Shown here: piece by piece, positions 8,352 through 14,468 of the stretch
How the letters are laid out: the number at the start of each line of letters is the position of its first letter
How positions within the stretch are numbered: the first letter of the stretch is position 1
Source of the DNA: an uncultured Rothia sp.
Lineage (GTDB): Bacteria; Actinomycetota; Actinomycetes; Actinomycetales; Micrococcaceae
Direction: 5' to 3'
NCBI GenBank assembly: GCA_946221065.1
Contig: CAMIIO010000023.1
Coordinates: 1 to 15,318 of the forward strand
Length of the DNA stretch: 15,318 bases
Position numbers and translations under genes: made by a program
The notes under the pieces: generated by a model
Database searches by the model: none
Seen by the model: only the letters and a program-made list of their open reading frames with translations
Told to the model about the DNA's origin: nothing

Positions 8352-9119
8352 CTATTCGCCAAGGTAGATGATGATATTACCCTGCTTATTTTCAATGCGC
8401 TTGCCCTCCCAGATATTCCGGATTTCGGCGTCGTCCCAGTCAATCTCAAAGGAGACAAGTCCGCCGTTGATGGTTTCTTCAAGAATCCTGCCTTGACGTA
8501 CCACGTAACCTCCCAAGGAGACGATAAAAGGTAGCCCCACGGACTCGTATTTGTTGAGTACCGGCCACCACTGGCGGATGGCGTTGCTGGCTTCGGGTTC
8601 CGGGGTTTGCCAATTCCAGCCAATGCTGGATCGGCCTGGGTTGCGGGGTAGGCGGTGTGGTGGAAGGAGTCTGCCCGCGCGGGCACGCACGTTGATGGCG
8701 CGCGGGGTTGGATCGGCAAAGGGCGTGCTGGCGAGGATGTCTAGTCCGCGCTTGCTGATGACGGGGCGCCCCTCAAGGGTCTGGAAAATTTCGTCGCCAA
8801 GGGGGTGCTCGTAGAGAGCGATTTTTTCGGCATCAGTGTGGGGGTCGCGGTAGTGAAGGTATTTCAATTCCGGGGGTAGATTAAATTTTTCGAAAGAGCT
8901 GCGTTTAACAAATGATTCGGTAAATTCACGGACGGTACTGGGGGGATGCCCGTTGTGTTGCCGGTGGAGATCGAGGAGGTATTCGGCCACGCCGCCGTAG
9001 ATAATTTCTTTGGCGTTGGTGCGTGAGGTGCCGAGGATTTTTGCGACTTGAGGGACAGAAAAATATGCGAACTCAGGGAGGTATTGAGTCCGTATATTAT
9101 AGGGGTCTTTTTCTGCCAT
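8352..9119 (-). CDS. Unrecognised 255-residue protein with an N-terminal helix-turn-helix
   Basis: I do not recognise the family. Residues 20-43 (FSVPQVAKILGTSRTNAKEI and following) read as a helix-turn-helix, with the usual V-A-x-x-L-G-x-S pattern. The rest is soluble, with no signal peptide or membrane segment. The middle, about 135-165, is rich in Arg and Pro, and the C-terminus (about 220-255) alternates strands and acidic turns. The ATG at 9119 has no Shine-Dalgarno match. TAAACT six bases upstream on the minus strand could be a -10 box giving a leaderless transcript, which is common in actinobacteria. It is divergent from the exported LGFP hydrolase, and the shared region carries inverted ATAGGCA sites. 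It may therefore be a regulator acting on itself and its neighbour, but this is inference from position only. Confidence 0.6.
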   Translation of the reverse strand: MAEKDPYNIRTQYLPEFAYFSVPQVAKILGTSRTNAKEIIYGGVAEYLLDLHRQHNGHPPSTVREFTESFVKRSSFEKFNLPPELKYLHYRDPHTDAEKIALYEHPLGDEIFQTLEGRPVISKRGLDILASTPFADPTPRAINVRARAGRLLPPHRLPRNPGRSSIGWNWQTPEPEASNAIRQWWPVLNKYESVGLPFIVSLGGYVVRQGRILEETINGGLVSFEIDWDDAEIRNIWEGKRIENKQGNIIIYLGE

Positions 9120-9152
9120 GATTTTAGTTTACAGATAGGTCCAATTGTGTAT

Positions 9153-9198
9153 GATAGGCAGAAAATGCCTATTAAATGATTGACACATTCTGCCTATC
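9153..9198. promoter_or_regulatory. Cluster of inverted ATAGGCA half-sites, candidate operator
   Basis: A perfect 11-bp inverted repeat is formed by 9153-9163 (GATAGGCAGAA) and 9188-9198 (its reverse complement), with a further inverted TGCCTAT copy at 9166-9172 between them. A partial match, GATAGG, occurs at 9134-9139. The distal arm lies in the -35/-10 spacer of the plus-strand promoter at 9180-9209, the place expected for a repressor site. The protein encoded next to it (8352-9119) has a helix-turn-helix and is the obvious candidate binder. Confidence 0.5.
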
Positions 9199-9209
9199 GT
9201 GAATATAGT
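9180..9209 (+). promoter_or_regulatory. Near-consensus sigma-A promoter facing the LGFP hydrolase gene
   Basis: TTGACA at 9180-9185 and TATAGT at 9204-9209 are separated by 18 bases. This is the clearest promoter in the window. It would give a leader of roughly 150 bases before the ATG at 9370. The leader contains a GC-rich inverted repeat (9258-9264 with 9299-9305), whose role is unknown. Confidence 0.65.
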
Positions 9210-9369
9210 GTTCTTGTTATTTCCTCCACCCGCTTGACGGTAGTGCGTCGAAACTTCGCAGGGGTAAACAAGGCAGTGTTCCCCTAAAGTTCTTGCCTGC
9301 CCCTGCTGGATTCGTGCATATATGTGTGAATAACACCATCACCCACCCCCATCAAAGGTTCATTCCCTC

Positions 9370-10926
9370 ATGAAACATGCCCTATCCCCTGCCTTCGCGC
9401 GCTCAAAAACTACTCGCTTGACCCGGATTAAAAGCGCGCTCGTGCTGGGCCTTATCTCGGCGTCGTTGGTAGCAACTGTTCCCGCTGCGCAAGCTGACGC
9501 TACCAGCGGAACCTGCATGTCCTATAGCGCGTACGGTACTGCCTCGAAATACCACGTTTACGCCAACAATATCGATTGGTCCAAGCCGGTAGGTGTGGTG
9601 TACTACCTCGACGGCGACTACTGGACCACCAATCAATCCAAGTTCTACAACCCTGCCAATGCAGACCTTACCGGGATGGCAAAGGTGGCAAACGAGCGCA
9701 ACATGCTGTTTGTGCCCGTAGAATCACCGGATAAAAATGCCAGCGGCGACGGCATTACCTGGTGGGAAGAGCAGGATTTCAACGGCAACTGGTTCCGTTC
9801 CTTTGCCAACTGGTTTAACGCCAGCAAGGGTATAGACACTAGCAATGTGTGGACTCTCGGCTACTCGGGTGGTGCGGAAGTTAATACGTTTGAACTCGGT
9901 GCGGATCGGCAAACCTCTTGGCGTTCCGGCGGTGGTTCCATTCAGGTGGGCGGCGGTGGAACTAACGGTATGCAAACTGCTCCCTCTGCGGCGGCCAAAC
10001 AGCTTTCTTTCCAATGGTACGCGGGCGCTAATGATGGGGTTGGCGTGACCTACCCGGCAACCTGGTCTGCACTAGGCGCGGCGCGTCAGGGCTTTGCCTC
10101 TTACCGTGCTAGCGGTTTTCAGAGGACTTGGTTGGAGGTTATCCCGGGAACCAACCACTACCAGTACAACTTCCCCAGCATTCTCCGTCAATCCCTCGAT
10201 AGAGGCGGTGTGCAAGTCAAGCAACCTTCAACCCCCACCCTGCGCGGGGCCATTGGCGCCTACTATTACGCCAACGGGGCGGCAGATAAATTTGGTGTGC
10301 CCACCACCGGCGAGTTCGGTATTCGTGACGGTGGTGCGGCACAGGAATTTGCTAATAACTACACGATTTATTGGCGTGAGGGTTTTGGTGCAAAACCGGT
10401 ATGGTTCGGGGGCGGAATTGGTAGCACTTACCGCGCTAACAACTTTGAAAACGGCCACGGATTTCCTCTTACCGCAGAAGAATCTAGCGCGCACGGTGGG
10501 GCGCTTCAAAAATTCTCGCGGGCTAACGGGCAGCGTTTCACCTATTACTGGCACCCCAGCACCGGAACTCGCGTCCTCTTTGAAAATGGTGCTATTGGCG
10601 GAAAATTCAACGTAACAGGTGGCGTTAACGGCTTTGGCTACCCTGCTAATAATGAGACTAGTGTCGCCGGCGGTGCTTACCAGATGTTCCGCAATCCTGT
10701 GACCGGAACCAGTACTGCGGTGTACTGGTCGGAGACAACCGGGGCGCACTCGCTCAACGCTAACGGCGCATTTTTCCACTACTGGAAGAACAATGGGTTT
10801 ATCGAAAAACTTGGTTACCCCACGGTGGATGAACATGCTATCGGTAATGGGGCGTATAGTGTGACGTTCTCTAAGGGAGGCACCTTTACTTGGAGGACGC
10901 CGCAGGGTGGCGTGAAGAAGGGCTAA
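9370..10926 (+). CDS. Exported alpha/beta-hydrolase (esterase-like) with C-terminal LGFP cell-wall repeats
   Basis: This is a 518-residue exported protein. It has a basic N-terminus, a hydrophobic core (about residues 22-38) and an AQA signal-peptidase-like site after residue 42. Residues 45-285 look like an alpha/beta-hydrolase: GYSGG at 164-168 gives nucleophile Ser166, Asp222 (GANDG) is a plausible acid, and His263 (GTNHY) the base. About residues 290-515 hold four LGFP-type repeats, marked by FGVP, HGFP, FGYP and LGYP with the usual aromatic and Gly-rich spacing. LGFP repeats are known from actinobacterial surface proteins such as corynebacterial PS1 and are thought to bind the cell envelope. 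The likely role is an envelope-associated esterase or lipase; the substrate is unknown, and mycolyltransferase activity is possible but not shown. The start has a weak AAAGG ribosome site. Transcription probably ends at the hairpin 10943-11002, shared with the convergent peptidase gene. Confidence 0.8.
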   Translation: MKHALSPAFARSKTTRLTRIKSALVLGLISASLVATVPAAQADATSGTCMSYSAYGTASKYHVYANNIDWSKPVGVVYYLDGDYWTTNQSKFYNPANADLTGMAKVANERNMLFVPVESPDKNASGDGITWWEEQDFNGNWFRSFANWFNASKGIDTSNVWTLGYSGGAEVNTFELGADRQTSWRSGGGSIQVGGGGTNGMQTAPSAAAKQLSFQWYAGANDGVGVTYPATWSALGAARQGFASYRASGFQRTWLEVIPGTNHYQYNFPSILRQSLDRGGVQVKQPSTPTLRGAIGAYYYANGAADKFGVPTTGEFGIRDGGAAQEFANNYTIYWREGFGAKPVWFGGGIGSTYRANNFENGHGFPLTAEESSAHGGALQKFSRANGQRFTYYWHPSTGTRVLFENGAIGGKFNVTGGVNGFGYPANNETSVAGGAYQMFRNPVTGTSTAVYWSETTGAHSLNANGAFFHYWKNNGFIEKLGYPTVDEHAIGNGAYSVTFSKGGTFTWRTPQGGVKKG

Positions 10927-10942
10927 TCTAGACAAAAAATGA

Positions 10943-11002
10943 GTACACCGTTCGGTATGTTTATACACTTTTGTGAGTGTACAAACGCACCGAACGGTGT
11001 AC
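10943..11002. terminator. Bidirectional nested-hairpin terminator (repeat copy R1)
   Basis: A perfect 14-bp outer stem (10943-10956 with 10989-11002) encloses a second stem with one G-T pair. It is flanked by A6 on the left and T5 on the right, giving a T run on both strands. It lies between two convergent genes. The outer arm GTACACCG...CGGTGTAC and the inner GTGTACAAA match the two repeats at 11849-11921 and 13043-13115, so it belongs to the same family. Confidence 0.78.
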
Positions 11003-11030
11003 TTTTTAGACGCTTTCAGACTGGCTTCTA

Positions 11031-11678
11031 CTAGAAGGGGCGAATGTAAGGGTTCTTTGGGGTGGCGTAGATGCCGATATTCGTGACGGTATGAGTCCAG
11101 CGGTAACGCTCATCATTGAGGAAATTACTGTACTTGCCCACGTTTACCCGCTTAGATGAGGCCCAGGGATCAATCCACTGGATTTGCTGGGTTGCCTCAT
11201 CGTAGCCTTCGATTACCAGGAAGTGCCCCATGCCGTTGGACTTCCACTGGATGCGTGCCATGACGGGGCGGCCGGCGTCAATTTCTTGTTTGATCTGGTT
11301 GAAAGAGATGGGTGCGTAGGTGGCGTTGGAGCCGTAGATTCCTAGGCTGTTCCAGGCGCGACGGATGTCGTAGAGATCCCCGGTGGTGTTGGGGCAGGGT
11401 GCGGTGAGGTTGGTGTTGCCCTTGGCTCGGTTGCAGAATTCGTTTTGGGAAACATCAGCGCCGTAGTGGTTGGCAATGATATTGCTTGCTCCCGCCCAGC
11501 ACCAGAGATTTTTCTCTTGAGCTTGGGGAGCCATGTTGAGGGACACCAGTTTTTGAGGGGTGGTGGCCTTGGTGGTGTTGATGACGGCGTTCGCTGGGGT
11601 GGCGACGGTGCCGAAGGTGAGGAACCCTGCGAAGAGTAGGGTTACCAGAACTCGGAGGATTCGGGAGGTTGCGCGCAT
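11031..11678 (-). CDS. Exported papain-like cysteine peptidase (C39/C70-like)
   Basis: This is a 215-residue protein with a signal peptide: basic MRATSRILR, a hydrophobic core, and ANA cleavage after residue 31. The mature part has the papain-like layout: Gln54 for the oxyanion hole, Cys60 in NLWCWAG, His152 in GMGHFLVIEGY and Asp170 in QWIDPW. This is the pattern of the C39-like and AvrRpt2-like (C70) peptidases. Members of this fold process peptides or act as secreted effectors; there is no ATP-transporter domain, so it is not a bacteriocin maturation exporter. The ATG at 11678 is chosen because AAAGGAT lies seven bases before it and the signal peptide starts there; the frame is open for 32 more codons upstream. 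It converges on the LGFP hydrolase gene. Target unknown. Confidence 0.8.
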   Translation of the reverse strand: MRATSRILRVLVTLLFAGFLTFGTVATPANAVINTTKATTPQKLVSLNMAPQAQEKNLWCWAGASNIIANHYGADVSQNEFCNRAKGNTNLTAPCPNTTGDLYDIRRAWNSLGIYGSNATYAPISFNQIKQEIDAGRPVMARIQWKSNGMGHFLVIEGYDEATQQIQWIDPWASSKRVNVGKYSNFLNDERYRWTHTVTNIGIYATPKNPYIRPF

Positions 11679-11848
11679 GTGTGATCCTTTGGAGTGAGTG
11701 TTGCGAGGACTGTGCCCAAGGTGGGCATGAGTAATCACTGGGTAAATCTGAGGTTTTCCGGTGCGACTTCTCACATAAAGGATACATAGCGCCTAGTCAG
11801 GGGCGGTGTATTGACTGTATTTAATTTTTAGGGGCGATGTGGGTAAAA

Positions 11849-11921
11849 ATCCGTACACCGTTAGCGCGATATGTACACGTCTGTGGGTGTACAAATGCAC
11901 CAAACGGTGTACGGATTGTGT
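11849..11921. repeat. 73-bp hairpin repeat, left copy (R2)
   Basis: It is identical to 13043-13115 except for one base (T at 11861, C at 13055), in direct orientation 1194 bases apart. Each copy folds on itself: a 13-bp outer stem (11850-11862 with 11902-11914) and a 7-bp inner stem TGTACAC/GTGTACA. This copy sits between the divergent starts of the peptidase and the antitoxin, where a terminator is not expected. Its last bases (TTGTGT) may serve as the -35 of the toxin-antitoxin promoter. Confidence 0.9.
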
Positions 11922-11955
11922 ATATCTATATATTTTCACTTATAAGTGAAAATAT
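11916..11955 (+). promoter_or_regulatory. Toxin-antitoxin promoter with a 26-bp perfect palindromic operator
   Basis: The palindrome spans 11930-11955 (13 bases each side of 11942/11943), with arm ATATTTTCACTTA. A candidate -10 TATAAG (11941-11946) lies inside it, and a poor -35 TTGTGT (11916-11921) lies 19 bases upstream at the end of repeat R2. A dyad overlapping the core promoter directly ahead of an HTH antitoxin fits autorepression by the antitoxin or the toxin-antitoxin complex. The palindrome is certain; the promoter boxes are tentative. Confidence 0.6.
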
Positions 11956-11984
11956 GTAAGATGATTGTATGGAAGGGAGAAGTA

Positions 11985-12434
11985 ATGACCACTCTTGTTG
12001 GGGATGGAAGCCAACTTCTATTGGACGCTACTGATCGTGCGGCAATTCAACAGACTCAGCTTCAGCAGCGGGAATTTTCGGGCTCTACTCATCTAGTCGT
12101 AATGGACGCCAGCGGAAAAATGCAGAGCTTGCCACGCGAGGTGTCAGAGATTCTCATGCAAACATTGAGAGCTTTGAGGGAGACGGGAAGCGTATCCATT
12201 ACGGGGCTGCCGGAGGAATTTACGAGTAATACTGCAGCGGATCTGTTGGGAATTTCTCGACCTACTTTGCTTAAACTTGCCCGCAAAGGTGAGATTGAAT
12301 CTTTCAAAGTGGGCTCCCACACTAGATTTACTCGTGAGGCGATTATGAATTTTAAGCGTCGCCGAGAGGCTCAAAAATCGGAGCTCTTGAAAGACATTAC
12401 GGAGCTTGAAGATGAACTGGAGAACCTAGCCTAG
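11985..12434 (+). CDS. HTH (excisionase-type) antitoxin of a VapBC-like module
   Basis: The 149-residue protein has a helix-turn-helix of the excisionase/MerR-like type at about residues 79-127 (TSNTAADLLGISRPTLLKLA then a winged part SFKVGSHTRFTREAI). A charged C-terminal helix follows (128-149) that could contact the toxin. The N-terminal half has no clear family. The ATG at 11985 is chosen over the upstream GTG at 11946 because AAGGGAGA lies just before it and because 11946 falls inside the palindrome. The PIN toxin gene follows after a 30-base gap. Excisionase-like proteins paired with PIN toxins are known from mycobacteria (VapBC50 as I recall). The gene is more AT-rich than the dehydrogenase gene. 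It likely neutralises the toxin and represses the operon. Confidence 0.8.
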   Translation: MTTLVGDGSQLLLDATDRAAIQQTQLQQREFSGSTHLVVMDASGKMQSLPREVSEILMQTLRALRETGSVSITGLPEEFTSNTAADLLGISRPTLLKLARKGEIESFKVGSHTRFTREAIMNFKRRREAQKSELLKDITELEDELENLA

Positions 12435-12464
12435 CCTTTGCTAGAAGATTTAGGTGAAACTCTG

Positions 12465-13034
12465 ATGGTTCAAAAAGTCTTTATCGATGCCAATATTTTG
12501 TTTTCGCGCACCTTACGTGACTGGGTCTTTATGCTGCGTGAAGAAACTCAAGGGAGCCTCTTTGTCGTGGTTTCTTCGCAGGATGCCCTCTTTGAAGCTG
12601 GTGCGCGTTTACGGGATCACTACCCCTCTCATGGCAGTCATCTTATTACTTCACTGTTAGATAAGTGTGAAAAATATATGGATGAAGTAGTAGAGAACTA
12701 TCCGGGAGGCAAAGTTCCCTGGATAGAAGATGAAGGAGACTGGCATGTACATCATGCTGCTACAGCGTGTAATGCGCATTATCTTTTAACGCAGGATAAA
12801 GGGTTCGATGATACCCATACGTGTTATGAAGTCTATTCAGCGGACGAGTTCTTTCTTCTAATTAATGAGTTTGCTCCACAAGCTGTAAAAAAGATTACTA
12901 AGCTTCAGTCGCTTCATTGGGCGAAGAAAGATTCCTCTAAAACTCTTTCTGTAGCATTGCGTGATGCTAAGTGTTTAGAGTTTGCGGAAATTGTGGATGT
13001 CTACCTGAGGGAACTTGCCCGCGAGGATTACTAG
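12465..13034 (+). CDS. PIN-domain ribonuclease toxin (VapC-like)
   Basis: The 189-residue protein carries the acidic set of a PIN nuclease: Asp8 in VFIDANIL, Glu44 in ALFEAG, Asp92 in GDWHVHHAA and Asp111 in LLTQDKGF. These would hold the metal for RNA cleavage. About residues 135-189 form an extra helical tail beyond the usual PIN core of about 130 residues. The ATG at 12465 has AGGTG eight bases upstream and places the first PIN strand right after the start; a TTG at 12438 would add nine residues and has no better support. It is the second gene of the antitoxin-toxin operon. The sequence is AT-rich with codons unlike the dehydrogenase gene, consistent with transfer. Its RNA target cannot be inferred. 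Confidence 0.82.
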   Translation: MVQKVFIDANILFSRTLRDWVFMLREETQGSLFVVVSSQDALFEAGARLRDHYPSHGSHLITSLLDKCEKYMDEVVENYPGGKVPWIEDEGDWHVHHAATACNAHYLLTQDKGFDDTHTCYEVYSADEFFLLINEFAPQAVKKITKLQSLHWAKKDSSKTLSVALRDAKCLEFAEIVDVYLRELAREDY

Positions 13035-13042
13035 CCATAAAC

Positions 13043-13115
13043 ATCCGTACACCGCTAGCGCGATATGTACACGTCTGTGGGTGTACAAATGCACCAAACG
13101 GTGTACGGATTGTGT
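13043..13115. repeat. 73-bp hairpin repeat, right copy (R3)
   Basis: This is the second copy of the repeat at 11849-11921, starting nine bases after the PIN gene stop. It lies between convergent genes, so it could act as a terminator, but neither strand has a T run after the stem. The single base difference (C at 13055) removes one base pair of the outer stem. Confidence 0.9.
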
Positions 13116-13164
13116 CAAGGCCAATGCCAACGCGGTAACGCCGGCTATGCGGCGGATGAAAGCC

Positions 13165-13701
13165 CTAGCTCAACGCCTCAATAATTGCCTTGTTGAACGC
13201 ATCGAGATCGCCAGGGTTACGGCTAGTAATGAGGTTGCCGTCCACCACGACTTCCTCATCAACCCACTCGGCACCCGCGTTGAGCAAATCTACCTTCACG
13301 GAGGTAAAGGAGGTAAGCTTGCGGCCTTTCGCGCGGTTAGTATCAATCAGAATCCAGGGGGCGTGGCAGATCGCGGCCACGGGCTTTTCTGCCTCAAAGA
13401 ACTTGGTCACAATAGCATTAGCGTCTGCGTTAATACGCATGGCGTCGGCGTTGAGCGTGCCACCGGGCAGAACCAGGGCGTCGTAGTCCTCAGTATTTAC
13501 ATCTGCCAAAGAAAGCTCGGGAGTGAACGTATCTTTCTTCTCCCAATCGCCCTCCATGCCCTGAAATTCCTTGCCTTCGGGCGCGGCGAGTTCCACGGTT
13601 GCGCCGGCGTCCTTCAGTGCATCGCGCGGTGAGGTGAGCTCAACCTGCTCCACGCCCTGGCTTGCCAGAATAAGAACTTTTTTGCCGTCAAGATTAGCCA
13701 T
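13165..13701 (-). CDS. DJ-1/PfpI family protein (class I glutamine amidotransferase-like)
   Basis: The 178-residue cytoplasmic protein has the PfpI/DJ-1 layout: KVLILASQGVEQVEL with the conserved Glu18, DALVLPGG at 74-81, and the nucleophile elbow AICHAPW with Cys112 and His113. The family includes protein deglycases, chaperones and peptidase-like enzymes that respond to carbonyl or oxidative stress; the exact activity is not readable here. The ATG at 13701 has AAGGAG six bases upstream. Length is typical of the single-domain PfpI group. It is divergent from the acetyltransferase gene with a 114-base gap. Confidence 0.9.
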   Translation of the reverse strand: MANLDGKKVLILASQGVEQVELTSPRDALKDAGATVELAAPEGKEFQGMEGDWEKKDTFTPELSLADVNTEDYDALVLPGGTLNADAMRINADANAIVTKFFEAEKPVAAICHAPWILIDTNRAKGRKLTSFTSVKVDLLNAGAEWVDEEVVVDGNLITSRNPGDLDAFNKAIIEALS

Positions 13702-13815
13702 GCTGTACTCCTTGTTATGAATGTCGGTAGGTATCGGTAAGAAACCTTAGTATTAACCCTAGCGACTCAGCCGCGCATTTCAAACAGTATTACGCCTAGC
13801 GAACGTGGAGCACCC

Positions 13816-14322
13816 ATGAACTTCACCCTCACCGTGCCCCAGCCCGACGACGCCGCGGCCTTTGCCCGCGTCCGGCTAGAAAGTTGGCGGGCAGCCTACG
13901 CCGGCATTTTTAACTCTGCTGTGTTTGCGCACCAAGAAGCGGAACAGCAGAACCGTACCGAAGGCTACCGCTACTGGTTCGAGCTACTTGACGACGACGG
14001 CGCAGACGCGGAACCCGGAACCGGCGCGATTCGCAGAGCAAGAGTCGCAAAGGACGGTTCCGGGAAACTGGTTGGGATTGCAACCACTCGGCAGCTGCCA
14101 GGCAAAGTAGTAGAGCTAAACATGCTCTATGTCCTTCCCGAGGTATTCGGCACCGGGGTGGGGGAGGGGCTGTTGAACGCCGTCGTCGGAAAGGGCCCCG
14201 CCACGGTAGAGGTGCTTGCCGCGAATCCGCGCGCTATTGCTTTCTACCGCAAACACGGGTTTACCGAAACCGGGAAAACCGCAACCTTTTCGGGTCACAA
14301 AACGTTATTAATGAGGCGTTAG
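13816..14322 (+). CDS. GNAT-family N-acetyltransferase
   Basis: This is a 168-residue GNAT enzyme. Acetyl-CoA-binding motif A is seen as MLYVLPEVFGTGVGEGLL (residues 103-120, pyrophosphate loop at 111-116), and motif B as the N137 region with AIAFYRKHGF at 140-149. The N-terminus (RLESWRAAYAGIF, 20-32) is the common start of the GNAT subgroup with a SW.AAY helix. The substrate is unknown; candidates are small amines or a protein N-terminus. The ATG at 13816 is preceded by GGAG about six bases upstream. It is monocistronic as far as seen and is followed within 30 bases by the left end of a decayed insertion sequence. Confidence 0.88.
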   Translation: MNFTLTVPQPDDAAAFARVRLESWRAAYAGIFNSAVFAHQEAEQQNRTEGYRYWFELLDDDGADAEPGTGAIRRARVAKDGSGKLVGIATTRQLPGKVVELNMLYVLPEVFGTGVGEGLLNAVVGKGPATVEVLAANPRAIAFYRKHGFTETGKTATFSGHKTLLMRR

Positions 14323-14348
14323 CTTTTCCCTAGCCGGCTAAAGCTATA

Positions 14349-14368
14349 AGGCTTATTCATAAGGGGGT
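14349..14368 (+). repeat. Left terminal inverted repeat of the IS remnant
   Basis: It reads AGGCTTATTCATAAGGGGGT and pairs with the complement of 15197-15216 at 18 of 20 positions. Confidence 0.85.
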
Positions 14369-14468
14369 AAAAACCAGAAACCCACCCACCAACTAAACAA
14401 CGACCCCACCAAAGGCACAATGAGAGCTAAATCGCCAGAAATAACCTCAAGCCACACCAGAAGAACCG

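Noticed and set aside
9258..9305. Possible riboswitch in the leader of the LGFP hydrolase
   Set aside because: There is a 7-bp GC-rich inverted repeat, but I could not match any known riboswitch core, so only the repeat is noted.
10228..10968. 246-codon minus-strand open frame under the LGFP hydrolase
   Set aside because: Composition is that of an antisense shadow, with many Arg, Thr and Val and no domain, whereas the plus strand encodes clear LGFP repeats.
11849..13115. CRISPR-like repeat pair
   Set aside because: Only two copies 1.2 kb apart, each self-complementary and enclosing two genes; there is no repeat-spacer array.
13015..13632. Open frame of about 205 codons on the plus strand over the DJ-1 gene
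   Set aside because: It runs antisense through the well-supported DJ-1/PfpI gene, begins inside the PIN gene end, crosses the hairpin repeat and has no recognisable domain or ribosome site.
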